DNA of 64,000 bases from Rhea pennata. Its lineage: Eukaryota > Chordata > Aves > Rheiformes > Rheidae. Position numbers and translations under genes: made by a program. The stretch is taken from positions 28,701,083 to 28,765,082 of the forward strand of contig NC_084671.1 of assembly GCF_028389875.1 (NCBI RefSeq), read 5' to 3'. Shown here piece by piece: positions 11,901-25,114 of the stretch (the first letter of the stretch is position 1; the number at the start of each line of letters is the position of its first letter). Below the pieces are notes generated by a model. It worked only from the letters and a program-made list of their open reading frames with translations. It was not told the origin of the DNA and did no database searches.

Positions 11901-13142
11901 AAAAATAAGGGATCCCAGGGGAGCGAGACGCCATTTGCTTTGCTCTCCCGGTAAACCTCTGCCGTTGACAGAGGGCAAGCCTCTTGCACTAGCAGAGGAA
12001 CCGACCGGAGGCTGAAGGAAGGTGACTAACCTCAGCAGGTCTCTCAGGTTGAAGTGGTTGTTTGAGACTTATGTATTTCCTGGGCACTCCGACAATAAAA
12101 TTATGCAACTATCAGCTAGCAAACAATGCATACGCTGCCCTTCACAGACTATTACAGAGCACTGTATGAAGTGAGGCAACCAAAACAGATAGGAAGCACA
12201 GGAGCGACTTACTAGCTTGGAGAGTCCTAACATGAACAAATAGCATCAAGCCGTATGACGGAATAGAGAAGAAAAGCAGCTAGTTAAGGGGTAAAAATGC
12301 ATGTTTTACACCAGGATACCGTGGAGAAATGGTTAATGCAGACAAAAAAGTCAAGAGATGAGAGCTCCTCTCTTAGTTTTGCCGGTGATTTGCTATACTG
12401 ACCAAGGAAATTCTCTTGAATTCTCTCAGTCTCCCCTAGCTGTACGCACGCAATGGTCTTGATCGACTTTGAAAACTTCTTATTTCATTTCAGGTTGTTC
12501 AGAACGCTGTGATCCTTGGAGGCCAGGTGCTATGGCAAAACAAATACCATTTCAGAGATGACAAAGAAAGTCAATGGACAGTTTAATAAAATCAATCTAA
12601 AAGCAAAACAAAAGGAGGAAACAGAGGACAGGTCAGAGGCAGTCCTGCCACTTATATTGAGAGAGAAACTCGATTACGATTTTACGTGAACTTGGCTTTT
12701 AGGAGAAGTTAGGATTTCAAATAACTGAGGAAAAAAGAATGGAATGAGTTGTAACTAGAAATATTACATTCAGACTGAGAATGACTGAGGTGAATTTTCT
12801 GCCTGTATTTCAAAGCTGGTTACAGGCAAGTTAGGAAATTGAAAAGTTTGTCAGACTAGAGGAAAGTTCAGGTCTTCTGCCTTTCAGAGCCAAAAAAACA
12901 CTTTAAGAGGAATACTTTTTAAACACAAGGGGCAAAGTGAAATAAAGTATCTTCCTGTGCTGTGTTATATGTTTACAGTGAAACAAAACACTGACTTGAG
13001 TCAGGAATGGAAAGAGATTCAGAAAGCTAGCTCCCCAATATATCATTTGGGAAACTGTAACAGCATGGAGTGGTGGTGGGGCAGAGAGGGGGATGTGTAT
13101 GAAATCACAGAAATTCAGGGTATCTGCTGCTTACGCTTTTTT
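8931..13142. other. No gene seen
   Basis: AT-richer sequence with a short (GT)6 at 9729-9740, a run of 15 G at 9750-9764 and a small CpG-rich patch at about 9760-9970. No exon could be joined and no dispersed repeat was recognised. Confidence 0.5.
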
Positions 13143-13385
13143 AGAATCACAAAATAATTCAGACTGAAAGGGATCTCTGGCATCCCAATCTAACCTCCTA
13201 CTCTGAGCAGGATCAGCAACGAGATCAGACTAGGGTGTACAGGGCTTACCCAAGCAAAGAGGTTACCTTCAAAGAGGCGCAAGCTCTTGGGGCAACCTGT
13301 TCCACTGCCTGACTATCCTAATGGTGAAAAAGTTCTTTTATGTCCAGTTGAAACTGCTCGTTTTGGCTGTTTTATGCTGACCTGA
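13143..13385 (-). mobile_element. CR1 LINE 3' end fragment, diverged
   Basis: In plus orientation the stretch starts AGAATCACAAAATAATTCAG and goes on with GATCTCTGGCATCCCAATCTAACCTCC-like spacing and a TTGGGGCAACCTGTTCCACTG block. This is the reverse complement of the usual CR1 3' end. It is diverged and 5'-truncated. CR1 is a non-LTR retrotransposon dominant in birds and other sauropsids. Confidence 0.8.
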
Positions 13386-16300
13386 GTGTGTTTTTTCATT
13401 TAATTACCACACTGTGTGCTCATCTTACATAGGTGCCTTCAGAGCGACGCTGCAGCACTGTTGTTCTCTGTTCAACCAGCACTGCAGGGAAGAAAAAAAA
13501 AAATCTTCCACCAATAATTAGCTGAAAGCTGTATTTCAAAGGCTGTTTTGGATACTTGCAGTTAAATATCACAGTTACCCAAGAAGCGAGGATTAGGAGA
13601 TATCACAGAACAAAGCATGCACTATTTCCTTTCTGTTCTTCCAAAGGAAACTTTCACCTCAACTTCCTTTTGCTACTGGGTTGGATTCTTTTGTTTACCT
13701 TTTCAGTGTCTCTTGTTCCCTCTCCTCTCCCTTGGCAATTGCAATTTAAAATGAACACGTGGCAATTAAAAAAAAAAAGTCACCAGAAGCTCTTATGCAC
13801 AACATATCACATAGCCTGGAAATACAAGCCCCAAACAAGCACTTTTTTGTATTACTTGTCGTATATTTAGGAATTCAAAAGCTTACCCTCTCCCTCAGCT
13901 GAAGTCTGCCACTGGGCTCCCTAATACACTCCTACAGGCATTTTTAGGCTGATGTTTTGCAGGGCAGAGTTTGAGTGCCTGCTTACTGCAGTTTATAGTG
14001 ATGACAACCAATCCTTTTCACAGAGGGTTAGTTTAGGTAAACAGATGTAACAGATGAAAAAAATTAAGTAAGATCATCAAGAAAATAAATGAGACAACCC
14101 AAACGACATTATTTATGGGGGAACAGAGGGTGACGTGGAAGGGATTTGCAATTTAAGCACCGAAACTGCAAGCAGGCACAGTTTTTATTTCTAATCCCAT
14201 TTAGCTACTTTTATTCCAGGTCTTGCACAGAAAAACCTAAGCAAGGTTGCTCCTGGTTCCCTGAAAGATTTTAAAGGTTACTCAGTTACTAATATTTATT
14301 GGATAATGAAGACTTAAGGGAATGCTGGAGCTCCATTTTTACAAACTTTATATGTTCTCTGGTATGCTTTTCTCGGAGTTCCAGTTCCCCAAGTCACGTG
14401 GCTTCATAAGTCTCCCATTTTGTGGATTTTTTTTTTCTATTACTTCTATCTTTTGGTTACAGTGACCGATTTGAAAATATGAGCCATAAAAGTCACATCA
14501 TTAGGATGAATAATCCCCCCCCCCAAAAGAACTACTAACACCATTGAACTTGCAGGGAGGCTAGTGGTTTGTTTGCAGAGGGAATAACTTAAAATTGCAG
14601 AAACCTTCAGTTTGGCAACAAAAAATTCCTCTGAAAAGGCAACGAAGCCAGTGTCCGATTACAGCCGCCACTTTTTTAAAAGTGATGGTAGGACCCTGGC
14701 TATTTAAGCACAGCCTTCCCTTTGTCCTATTCATAGCACACGCAACAGGGGCTCAACATATCCACAGACAAGCACTAATTCCTAATCTCTACTAGGCCAA
14801 GCAAATGGCTCTTCATGTGTTAGACAGAATTACATCACGGTGATCTAAACTGACAGTGAAAAAACCAGACAGTCTTCTCTTCCAAATCTGCAAGGCCGTT
14901 CTAAGCCTGCGATGAAAGGAGAGCGAGAGAGGTAGAGAGAACCGAGGAAAGCTATTTCCACCAATTGCTACAAATAATATTATGTTATGCTTCAAACCGC
15001 TTTTGATAACTGGATCCTTTCCAGTCCCACCCTGCTCCTCTTCAGGTTTGGGTTGGAACTGGAAGGGTAGACGTGCCGTTTTAGGTCGAAATTTTTTGCT
15101 TTGATACTTGAGGTTTTGCAGCCCTCCACCCAGGCGCTGTTATCGTCTCTTCTCGATGAGCAGAATAGTGCCCTGAGCAGTAAGAGCTTTCAAATATAAC
15201 TGAGGGGTTGACATTTCTCCTATTTCTGAGAACTTAGCAACTTCTCAAAACCCTTGCCATTTGCTCGCTTTTAGCCACAGCTCTGCCTCAATCAACAGAG
15301 CCAGCAAGTCGGTATTGTAATTTCACAAAACTATTTACAAGCGCAGGCACAGGACTTGTTTTTTTTTTTTTAGCTTCCCCCACACTATTTAACCAGTTCT
15401 ACTTTTAAGCAATCGCCACGTATTTACACCAAGCTCTCCTCCAGGGATTGAAAGGGTCACTACAAACCCACGCCACCAGTTCTAAGGAGACCATAGCAAT
15501 AGCTAAGTTATTCATGGTGAAGATACAAGCATGTGCAACAGGTCAACTGTATCATACTTTCCTTTTTTTTTTTTTTTTTTTTTCCCCTCCTCCCTCATCC
15601 CACCTGCTCTGTGAGTTGTTCTCCTTGGCTTTCCTTTCTCCTGCTCCACCACAGGTTTACGTTCTGCTTTATCACTTAAACAGAGATAACGGCCAGCTTA
15701 CTTTTAACCGCGCAGAGGAAATAATCGGAGCTTGCTTTCCAAAGAGCAGGGCGCTGCTCGCCTCTCCGCGAAGGGCAGGGGAGGTCGGAAAACCCGCAGA
15801 GCCTCCAGCGCCCACTGAGGAGAGACCAACACTCCCCTCCGGCTCCTCCGCAACTCACCCAAGGTTGCAGCGGGGACGAGCAGGAATGAATCCAGTTCAA
15901 TAGCTCCTGGCTTCTCAACCCAGTGGGGCTTTCTCCAGCTTTGCCTCTATCCCTTCCAATAGGGGCATCTTGCTTTTATCAGCTCCAGCCCTTCATCTCC
16001 TTTTCCCTGACCTGACCCATGTATCTGTCCCATTCCCTATGTCCCTGTTCCTACCACACAGCCTGCCCCAGGCTTTGTTTGTCACTCATTTTTGGCAAAC
16101 ATCCAGTTTATTTTGTGAAAAATCCAATTTAACTCGCACTACCCAGCAATGTGGGGATAATACTACGGGAAGGGAACTGGCAAGCGGTTCTGCAGGTGGT
16201 ACCATCCGAACAGAGCAACGGACATCAAAGCGCCCAGCGTTCCTCTAAAAGGGGCCTGCAGGGATCCTTCCGACCGCACACTGCAAAGCCATCGAGAAAA

Positions 16301-19300
16301 CAGGCAACCAGAGCTACCGGGGAGGGGAAAACAGGGCACCATGCCCTTGCTACATGTCTGTACCCTAAACCAAGTCTCCATTTGAATGATGCAAGATTAT
16401 TTCAGTTAGCCAATCTCTGAAAAATACACCAGAGGTTAGCTTTCTGAAAGCTAGCCCTACCTGCCTCAAATGGTATTTAGAATGAGACACGAGGCCAGTA
16501 ACCTTCCTTTGAAACGCAAGTCCTGACGTGGACCTTATCATCTGGCCTGCATACGGGTCAGAAAGCACTTCTACAGGCTCCGATGGAGACACCGACAAGA
16601 AATTGTCAGCTTAATACTACAAGGAAAAGGCACCGAGCTGAGCAGCAACAGCCAAGACACTACAGGATTCGAAGTTCTTTCCTCTCCTAAATTAGTTGCT
16701 CGGATTTAGGGCCACGACATAGGTAGCTACAACACAGCAGTACTGTAAATATCAAGAAAGTGGCACTCACTTTCAGAAATTTTCATTCACAGATGTTCCC
16801 TGTGCAGATAAAAAGCACATTGCACATACTAATTATATGTATGGATGCTCTTTGCGTGTCAGATTTGTGATATACGTTTACATGCAAGTCACTTGTGGAG
16901 TTTTTTTTTTTTTTTAATCTTTAATGTTGAATAAATCTGCTGGCTCCATCCCAATGCGTTTCCAAAACGGTTCTTTCCTAACAGTGCAAAATCCTTAGAA
17001 AAGGAGGCAGAACTGCTGCTGGAAAACCTCTCCAGACATTGCACCACTGAACGTAAAAGGATTGGGTAATACTTTCATTTTGCACCAATAAATAAATTCA
17101 TTTTATTTTACAGTTAAATTAAGCACCGCTGTTTAAGGGCAGTTACATGAATGCTACTGAGCTATTCACCAGTTTCAAAGTTTTCCCGTGAATCATCATT
17201 TCTTCCAGGTACTGAACCAATCCCTTCCTTTGGTCTAGCGCTGTTTTTCTACTGGAGTCAAACTCGATATGATTTCCTCTAAGCACCCCTTTCACTGTTT
17301 GTCTTTTTGCTCAGGTCTCTCCCCGTTTTTCTGCTAGCTCTTTTGTGGCTGCAGTCGGACACAGCTCCTCCACGGCTCACAAAAAAAGAGCGACGTGCTT
17401 CCGTCACTGCCTCAGCGAGGCAGTCGGCCCCGACGGTACCCGGAGCCACGACCGAGGCCAGCCCCGCGCCCGGTGCTGCCGGAGCCCACCCGGCTCGACC
17501 CGCCTGCCCGCTCAGACCTGTGGCTGCCCCACGGCGAGCGCTCCCGTGCGGCACCGGGCTCACGTTTTGCTCCCGCCGAGAGTGGAAGGTTCCTCTGTGG
17601 TCTGACAGCTGCCAAAAACGCAATTAAAGAGACTCGAGCCAACTGCACCTTTGCAAGAGCATTGCTAGGAACGTGATAAGCCTGATGACAACTCCCAGCC
17701 CCGAGCTCCCTCCCTTTCCCTCCCTCTCTCCCCATCTAAATATCACTACCAGTTTGTTTAAAGTAGTGAGGAGAAATCCAACTGCCTTTCTTGCACAGAT
17801 GCATGCCCAGGAGTGCACTCCCCACATCTTCTTTGGAAAAGCTACCTGTTTACCCCGTCATCTTTGCAGGAGCTAGAACTTAAGCTTCCTAAAACACAAG
17901 ACAAAATAAAATTAGGGTATGCTCAGATAAAGCCAATATATTTTTTTTGACTCAGCTGAACTCAAGAAACTACCACTATAATGAATGTATCTAAGTTCTT
18001 CATACTTCTAAGACAATCTACTAACAATTTTCAAATTATTATTAGACATCCTCAAGGCTTTACAGATCTACCAGATGCAAGGCTCAGCAAAATTGAACCA
18101 GCAGCAAGGATGTCCACCAGAAAGTTCAAAGCAAAGCATCTTGATTGTATTAGAGCTGCTAGAAAGGATGCTGGTATTTCTGTGAGACTGCTGGGAAAAT
18201 ACCAGAGTCTGTGTAGTTAGAAACACCAAGAAAAAAAAAAAGTAAGAAAAAAAATAATCACCTAAATGAAGGAAAACAGAACCACCGCAGCTTGAACAGA
18301 TACTGGTTTCTTAGGAATAAAAAGCTCAGAGCACTCAGTGCAGCCTGACTACATTTCTTGTTAGAATTAAATCCTTAAAGACAGAAATCTTCCAGCAACT
18401 CAAGGTCTTCTGTACACACGAAATATTCTAAATAAAGCAGCTTATCTTTTTTTTCTTCTTCTTCCTTTTTCCCCTCTGGCTGGAACTCTTCCTCCTTATT
18501 TATTGATACATCTTTTTTCAACCCTCCATAATTTGAGATTCTCATTCACGGAAGTCACACCATGGGAGCTATTGGATGTTAGCTCACAGAAGGAAGATGG
18601 GGAAAAAGGTCACCAGAATTATGAAGCACGTAGGAATTTTCCTTTAAAATGGTAATGTAACACACAAGATTCAAACAGCAGATTTTTAGGACATAAACAG
18701 TCCTTCTTTTAAAGCTAAAGGACAGCTAAATAAAGCGACAAGCTGAATTCTCTCAGGTATAAGCCCACAACCAGCGTAAGCTCGTAACCCAAAATTCTTC
18801 CTCTAAAACTAGGAATTTCTAAAACAGCGCTCAAAACAAGCCCTAGAGCTGACAGCAGAGTGCCAGCCTCTAGCTTGAATTACCAGCCTAATACGAGCCC
18901 CCCAGGTGAGGAGACCGGTTCTCAACATCTCTTTGGCTCCTCTGTAATCCCCTCTCCACGGATCCTATCCGACCAGGACCATCCCTTCTACTCCAAATGG
19001 AGTCTCATGGCCCGTAACAAGTAGCACAGCCTCCCAGTAACGCGGACTCCATGGAATAGCTTCTGGACCAAAACCAAACAAAGCCAGAAGCAAAACAAAA
19101 AGATACCAACAAATACCACCGCGCCACACAATACAACGTAAAGCTCTCTTCTTTCAAGGTTACGGTAATTAGAGAGAGGAACGGAGGCCTAATCCTGCAG
19201 CTGGGTTTTACCCTCCTATCTTTTCTTTATCGATGTTGGTATTTTAATACAAATAACACCTACTTAATTCTTGCACAGACTATGTTGCAAAAGCTTTATA

Positions 19301-20977
19301 GGCTCTGGGGCCCTCCGTAATGTGCTCTTAGACAAGTTCGACTCGTTATATCCCGGGCAAACGTGCTTTCCTCAGCCCGCTTTAAAAATCCCTGTTGCAA
19401 CTACTTCAGTGGTGCATGCCTTTGTCAGGATTATAACAGCATTTCCATAAGGGTAACGCTCCAGAGAGTACACTGTTATTGTGTTTTATCCACAGGGTGC
19501 TAAAAGGCTTGCATTTCTTGTTCCGGGGTCTTGCCAGAGTGTGCTAGGGTGCCTAGTCCTGCTAAGAATGAGACTTATCTTTCTGGCTGCTCAGAAAGCA
19601 GAAAGGCAGTTTCTAGACCCCATCTTTACCGCTTGCCAGTTTCTAACCACCCGCAAGGACGTTTGCCAGATTCCCGCTATTTTGCGTTAAGGCTCATTTT
19701 ATAAGCTTTGCACAATGTATTCTTGAATATAAAACAAGGCTGAACTGCTGTTGAACAATGTTTCCATATCAACCTTGTATTTGACAGAAATTGTTGGTTC
19801 AACTAGTCAGATACCCTCCCAGTCAGGATCACTGAACCTTTCTGGCCGCACATCCACATTCAGTTTGAGCACAAAAACTATGGCCTAGTCTCAATGCCAT
19901 CATTTGCTATTCTAACCATTTTGACTGGTAGTACCTGGCTGAATTCCCCAAATATTCACAATACTACAGTCCTCAATGCGTTTGTACCAACTTAACATGC
20001 TTCTGCTCGCAAAGCGTAATGTCTGTACCGGGAACTGTGGTATCAATTCAGATATTTTAACTGACTAAAAAATAATTACAATTTACACTGAAAAGATGCA
20101 AACCCAACCTCCTGGCTCCTCCAAGATTTCTCTCCATGTTTATGAAATCCAAAGTTATAGATCTCTCTTCTACTAGACCCTACTATCCTCATTAGCAGCC
20201 TCATGTGAATTGAAAGACCAGCTACTCGACTAAGAGCAACTGCTGTTATTCAATTAAAAAAAAAAAAAGTTACTATGGCTATCACATTGCTGGGTATAAA
20301 CTCATTCCAATCCCGGGTCACAAGGAAACCTCTTCCCTTTCCTCTCACCTCCTCCTTGTCATCCTAGTCTAGAAAACAGACGACAAATGAAAAAGTGGGG
20401 AACATAATAACTTTTTATAAAAGTCATAAAATCTTCACCATGTCCAAAATGACTGAGGGAGGGAAAGACGACAAGAAATCAGCTTAGTTTGCAACAGAAA
20501 ACTAGACAGGAGTGTGTGTGTTGCAATAGCAAGAATGAAACTCTGGAACAATTTACACAGGACAAACACAAAGCACTTTTCCTTAACCGCTTCTTCGAAA
20601 TCATTTAGAAAAGCTCCTTTAGAGAACAACTGAGGCCTACTAAGTTCTACTGCAGTGGCAAAGCTCAGACTACAAAATTGCAATGCTCCTTCCAGCCCTG
20701 GATAGTAGGCCTCCGGATACTGTTGCCTCCCATGTCTGGAGCTTTTCCTGTGTCTGTCATTCTGATCTGTGAAAAACTGTACTGTGGTGTGCTTTTTGGA
20801 AAGACAAGGATTGAGAATGTGGGCAGCCCTGCCTGTGATTTGGGCCATTTTGCATTAAATTCTTCACACAAACAGGGAGATTGTTGTTTCTGACTGCTTA
20901 AATCTAATCAAAGGTTTGCAAGTATGGAGCTTTGACAAGACATACAGCTACAGATTATGTTACCGCTTCCTTTCCCG
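13386..20977. other. No gene seen
   Basis: Noncoding sequence with short homopolymers and a small CpG-rich patch at about 17,390-17,600 that has no clear promoter motif. If the distal HDLBP exon at 22,214 is used, this is HDLBP intron 1; otherwise it lies between two promoters. Confidence 0.45.
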
Positions 20978-21015
20978 CCCTGCCTCTGATGTATACTCCT
21001 GTATCAGAGGCAGGG
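20978..21015. repeat. Perfect inverted repeat, 13-bp arms, 12-nt loop
   Basis: CCCTGCCTCTGAT at 20978-20990 is exactly complementary to ATCAGAGGCAGGG at 21003-21015. The transcript of either strand could form a 13-bp hairpin with a 12-nt loop. No transposon or RNA family was recognised around it. Confidence 0.85.
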
Positions 21016-21696
21016 ATATCCAATTCACCTGTGAATCTATACCTGGACCATCAGTTTTCAGTCTGGGTTGGAAAAAAACAAAACAAAACGCCACACAAAC
21101 AAAAAAGCCCCCAAAACAAGAAAAGGGAGCTGTTACACTGTTAAAATATCTTCTGACTGACAAAAGCCAATCAGAATAAACTCAGAGCAACAGTATGGGA
21201 AATGGAGATTAATTCATTGGGCAGCAGCTTCCCCTACCTTACTAAACAGAAAATACGCAATAACACACATACCACTGTGTAATTTTTTCTCCCTCCCTAC
21301 ACAGCTTTACAGGAGAAGAAGGGCCTCTCAAACTCCTTCGCACAGCGAAGGTCTTTAACCTTCACTTCCCAGGCGCAGAGCCCTGGATTTGGATTGAACT
21401 CCTAGATTTCTGAACGGAAGGTATGAATCCCAGCGCCTTGCTCGCCTTACCAGTTAGGTGCGAACCACTGCCGCTGTTACCAACGCTCCTGGCACAACCT
21501 GCCTCCCTGCTTCTTGCCCTTGGGCGGAAGGAAGCGCTCATGCCAGCTGGGAATCTCCCCTCCTGCTCCTTGGGGAAGGCCAGCAGAGGGAGAGCTGTTC
21601 ATCACGGGCCAAATTATTTTATCCGCAGCCAAGGCATCGCGAACCCCGTGTACTCAACCCTCCCCAGCTCTGCTCCATCGCGGGATCGCTCTGCTC

Positions 21697-21921
21697 TATA
21701 AATAACCTGCAGTAAGATTGCAGCGCGGAGGCAGGCCGGGGCGCCCCGCTGCCGCACGGAAGCGCTCGCCTGAAGGGCCAAGGGCGGAAACGCCGCTCCG
21801 GCGCGGCCCCCCGCCTCCGCTGCCACCGGGGCGCTCCCCCCCTCCTTCCTCCTCCTCCGCCATCCCCTGCCGCCGCTCCCGGCCCCGAGCCCCCCCCCCC
21901 CGCCCCTCCGCCGCCTCGATG
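21697..21921 (+). promoter_or_regulatory. TATA box and candidate alternative first exon
   Basis: TATAAATAA at 21697-21705 is a good TATA box, predicting a plus-strand start near 21,728. The GC-rich segment after it ends in a consensus donor, ATG|GTAAGG, with the last exon base at 21921. It could be an alternative SEPT2 leader exon. The inference rests on motifs only. Confidence 0.3.
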
Positions 21922-22213
21922 GTAAGGGCGGGAGCGGCCGCCTTGGCGGCACGTGGCCCACCCCGCGCCAATCGCAAGGGCCGCGACCATAGAGCGGAAA
22001 GCTGGGGGAGAGGGCTGGGGGGAGAGAGGGCGCCCGCTAGACATTCCGCCCTCGGAGCCCGTCTCTCTGCTGCCGCCATCTTCTTGGAGGAAGCGGAGCC
22101 CGCCCGGCCGCAGAGCCGGGCCCCGCTGCCCCGTCCCTCTTAGCTCAGGCGTTCCCCCCCCCCCGCCGCCTCCCCGCGCGGCTGCCGCCACCGGGCACCG
22201 GGAACGGCTTTAC

Positions 22214-22290
22214 CTCTAGTAGGCCCGCAGCGAAGCCTATGCTGGGTACGAGGCCGAGGGGCCGGCCGCCATCTTGGTAAAGAAGAGGGA
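22214..22290 (-). other. HDLBP: Candidate distal noncoding HDLBP first exon
   Basis: On the minus strand a YY1 element with AAGATGGCGGC (22276-22266), which often sits at or just after the start site, is followed by an AG|GTAAAG donor whose last exon base is 22214. The short ATG-initiated frame in it, beginning MAAGPSASYPA, ends quickly and would be an upstream ORF. The start coordinate is approximate. Confidence 0.4.
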
Positions 22291-22439
22291 TTTGCGTGAC
22301 CTACCAACATAAGGGTGGTCCCTCCCCCACGTACCCTTGGCCCAGCAGGTTGCTATGGGAATGGGGCGGGCGCATGCGCGCGGGCCGCGGCTCTGCGCCT
22401 CCCGGCCCCGCCTGGAGGGGCGGGGCGGCGCTCGAGGCG

Positions 22440-22515
22440 GGGCGGGGCGGGGCGCGGCGCGCGCGGGAGCGGCGGTTGGGCGGTTGGTTGCGTGCGGCGC
22501 GGCGCGGGCCGGCAG
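22440..22515 (+). other. SEPT2: Probable SEPT2 noncoding exon 1
   Basis: The GC-rich segment ends in GGCCGGCAG|GTAGGTGAG, a good donor whose last exon base is 22515. It sits directly downstream of the NRF1 and GC-box cluster and upstream of the exon with the SEPT2 ATG. The 5' end is a guess, since dispersed CpG promoters lack a fixed start. Confidence 0.55.
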
Positions 22516-24658
22516 GTAGGTGAGGGGCGCGGCGCGGCGCGTGGCCCCCTCAGGAGGCGCGGGAAAAGGGCGGCCGCTTCCCCGGCTCGCGGCGGGGGGG
22601 GGGGAGGGGCGCTTTTGGCCTCTCCGAGGCCGGCCGGGGAGCTCCTGTGGGCGCCCCTCGGGGATGCGCCGGGTGGGGAAGGGCAGGGCAGGGCAGGGCA
22701 GGGGTGGTCGGGAGGCACGCCGGGAAGAGGCTGATGAGGAGGAAGCGAGGCTGGGGTGGGGGGAGGCAGCTCCCAGGATGCGGCATAAAGAGGTAGTGGA
22801 AGCCGCTCGCTGTGAAGTGGCGACCTGCTTTGGTTTCGTTGTTGAGAGGCCAAGTAACATCCTGTCTTTCTCCACATAGTTTTTCGCATGCCCAGGTCAC
22901 CTAAAAGCATAAGCTACCCAAAACCTCACGCGAGAGCTTTCAAAGATGCAGCTTCCTGTTCCTAGAGAGGGGGTGTTTAAGTGAGTTAAGGCAGTAGCCC
23001 CAAGTGTCGTTTACATACAGTGCTCCAGACGATGCTTTCTTGCGAAACACCAGCTGGGGCCTTTAAACCAGAGGCTAAGGAACGTGACTGACCTGCTCCA
23101 GAGGAAAATCTGGACTGCTCCAAGACTCTGCGTTGCTGCGTGCGTGGGAGAGTTCAGCTACTGGCCTTAAGGGAATTCAATGTGAAAGATTTCTGTGTTA
23201 GGTACACATATCAAACCCTAATGTCTGCTATCCAGCTGCATAAAAGCCTCCCCTTCGCTGCCCAGTAGCTGTGAGAATTTTCCCTCTGCTCTTAGAAGTG
23301 GTTGGGTAGAAGGCCTTGTGAATTAGAGGAATGTTCTGTGTTCTAGCAGGATCTAGCTTTGTTTGGCATTGAAAAGCTCTCATGGAGAATAGTTAAGGAG
23401 AGATCAATGACATCACTCGGCAGGAAACGCTCTCGGAAGGAAGAGTTGTTACCAGAGCAATCGTGCGTGAAGATAAAAGTCTCAGAAGTAACATTGCCAA
23501 TAGCAGAATGTTTCATTGCTCACAGACTGATTTGTTGGCGGAAATATAGACGTTGCAGATACCGGGCTTTACTTTTAGAATTTTCAGCTAAAAATGTGTT
23601 GCCTGTTTTTTATTCTCCCTTTGAATGTAAAAGGGAGTATAGATTTTTGCCAGAGTGTTCAGCGTGAGGTGAAATTACACCAAATTGCTTCAATGCAATG
23701 GTCTGTTCCTCCCAAACTAAATGCTTTTTGCAAAAGCCATCTCGAAGGCAAAGCCAGCTGTTAAGTGTCAGATCAACAGGAAGCCAACTTTTTATGACAA
23801 GCAGAAGGCAAAGTTCATTTGAAATTGGTGATGGTTTTTGGTAGCTATGACATTTGCTTCTGGAAACTATTGTATTTATAGCAAAAAAAATGCTATCACC
23901 TGAGCTTTATTAAGACACACCATTTTAACTCACCGTGATTTGTTCTCCTTAAGCAGTTACTAACTTTTTTTGTAAATAAAGAAGAAGTTAGTTCTGAGGG
24001 CAGATTTGAAAGTATTAAGATGATGACTTTGTGAATGTAATCTGTAAAACTTTGCTCTTCAGGAGGGGAGATAGTTGCAAGAGCCAAGAGTGCTTTGAAG
24101 ATGGAAAGGGTCAGATGATGATAATTTTAAATATGTAGAATGAAATTGAGAGTCAGCTAGATGAAAGGCAGTTAGGGTATGTGGGCTTTCTAAGTGGGAA
24201 CAAATACCTTTTTAGAAAAAGAGGTTAAGTCAGGGAGGGAGGCTGGAAAAGGACTTGAACACTCATCTGCCAGAGATACAGCATTTGCTGATATTTTTAT
24301 ATTGTCATAGCAAGTTATACCCCTTCTTGAAATCATGTGAATTAGGCAATAGAAGTCTTCTTGTGTTGGCAGATCTCTAAGTTGTGTTGGCAGTTCTTTA
24401 AGAGGCTTTGCTTCATGGAGATGTCAGATAAGACGTTCTGTTTTTTTTTTCCCCTCTTGTTTTGTATCTCAAAGTGATACAACTGTGTCTGAAAAACATA
24501 TCTTGGAAACAAAAGTTTAAAGGGATGACTGAATTTGCATGCATCCAGGTCAAAGAAGAGAAGGTGTTTCGTTTTGAAGGTATCAACTCTTTGCAGCACA
24601 CTCCAGCATGACAGGAAATGTGGAGGAGGAGGAGCTTTAAGAAGAAAAAGTCTGCATG

Positions 24659-24701
<43 letters not shown>

Positions 24702-25114
24702 CTTTGAAAAAAAAATGTTTCCTGTAAATAGTAAGGTGTCTTTTAACAATGTGTTTGGTTTGATTAGTTTCTAAAAGTGGTGAAAACTTTTTATTTTTTC
24801 AGGCTTAAAAATTGCTCATCACATAATTAGTATCTTTAGTACTTCACATTCATTTGGCTTGAATTTTTTGTCCATTGATGTTAGTAAGAATAAAATTCTT
24901 GAAGGTTACTGAAAATCCTGCTCCTCATTAATAGTTAAGATTCAGCTACTGATGTCCTGTGAAAATTTTGCACTATTTCAAAATCTGGTTGTCCAAAATA
25001 AATTCAAGGGTTGTCTTTCTTTAATTTTCTGGGCAATAGTGGAGATTATATTTGTTGCTTCCCCTCTCCCCGCCCTTTATGATCTGCAATACATTGAAAA
25101 ACATTTTGTTTCAG
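22516..25114 (+). other. SEPT2 intron 1
   Basis: An intron with a short GGGCA repeat at 22681-22700 and a 38-base T run at 24660-24697. No further leader exon could be supported. Confidence 0.6.
24660..24697. repeat. T homopolymer, 38 bp
   Basis: An uninterrupted T run in SEPT2 intron 1. Assembled length may be unreliable. Confidence 0.95.

Larger units (their letters stand above)
21700..22700. promoter_or_regulatory. CpG island with head-to-head HDLBP/SEPT2 promoter
   Basis: A CpG-dense kilobase holds YY1-type GCCGCCATCTT at 22073-22083 and again at 22266-22276, an RFX X-box-like GTTGCTATGGGAAT at 22349-22362, a perfect NRF1 core GCGCATGCGC at 22370-22379 and clustered GC boxes at about 22418-22460. 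A minus-strand donor at 22213 and a plus-strand donor at 22516 point away from the motif cluster. Human HDLBP and SEPT2 also start head to head, so a shared bidirectional promoter is likely. Confidence 0.7.

Noticed and set aside
21614-22910. Several 100-210 codon frames in the second CpG island
   Set aside because: Same compositional artefact; they overlap promoter motifs and splice donors.
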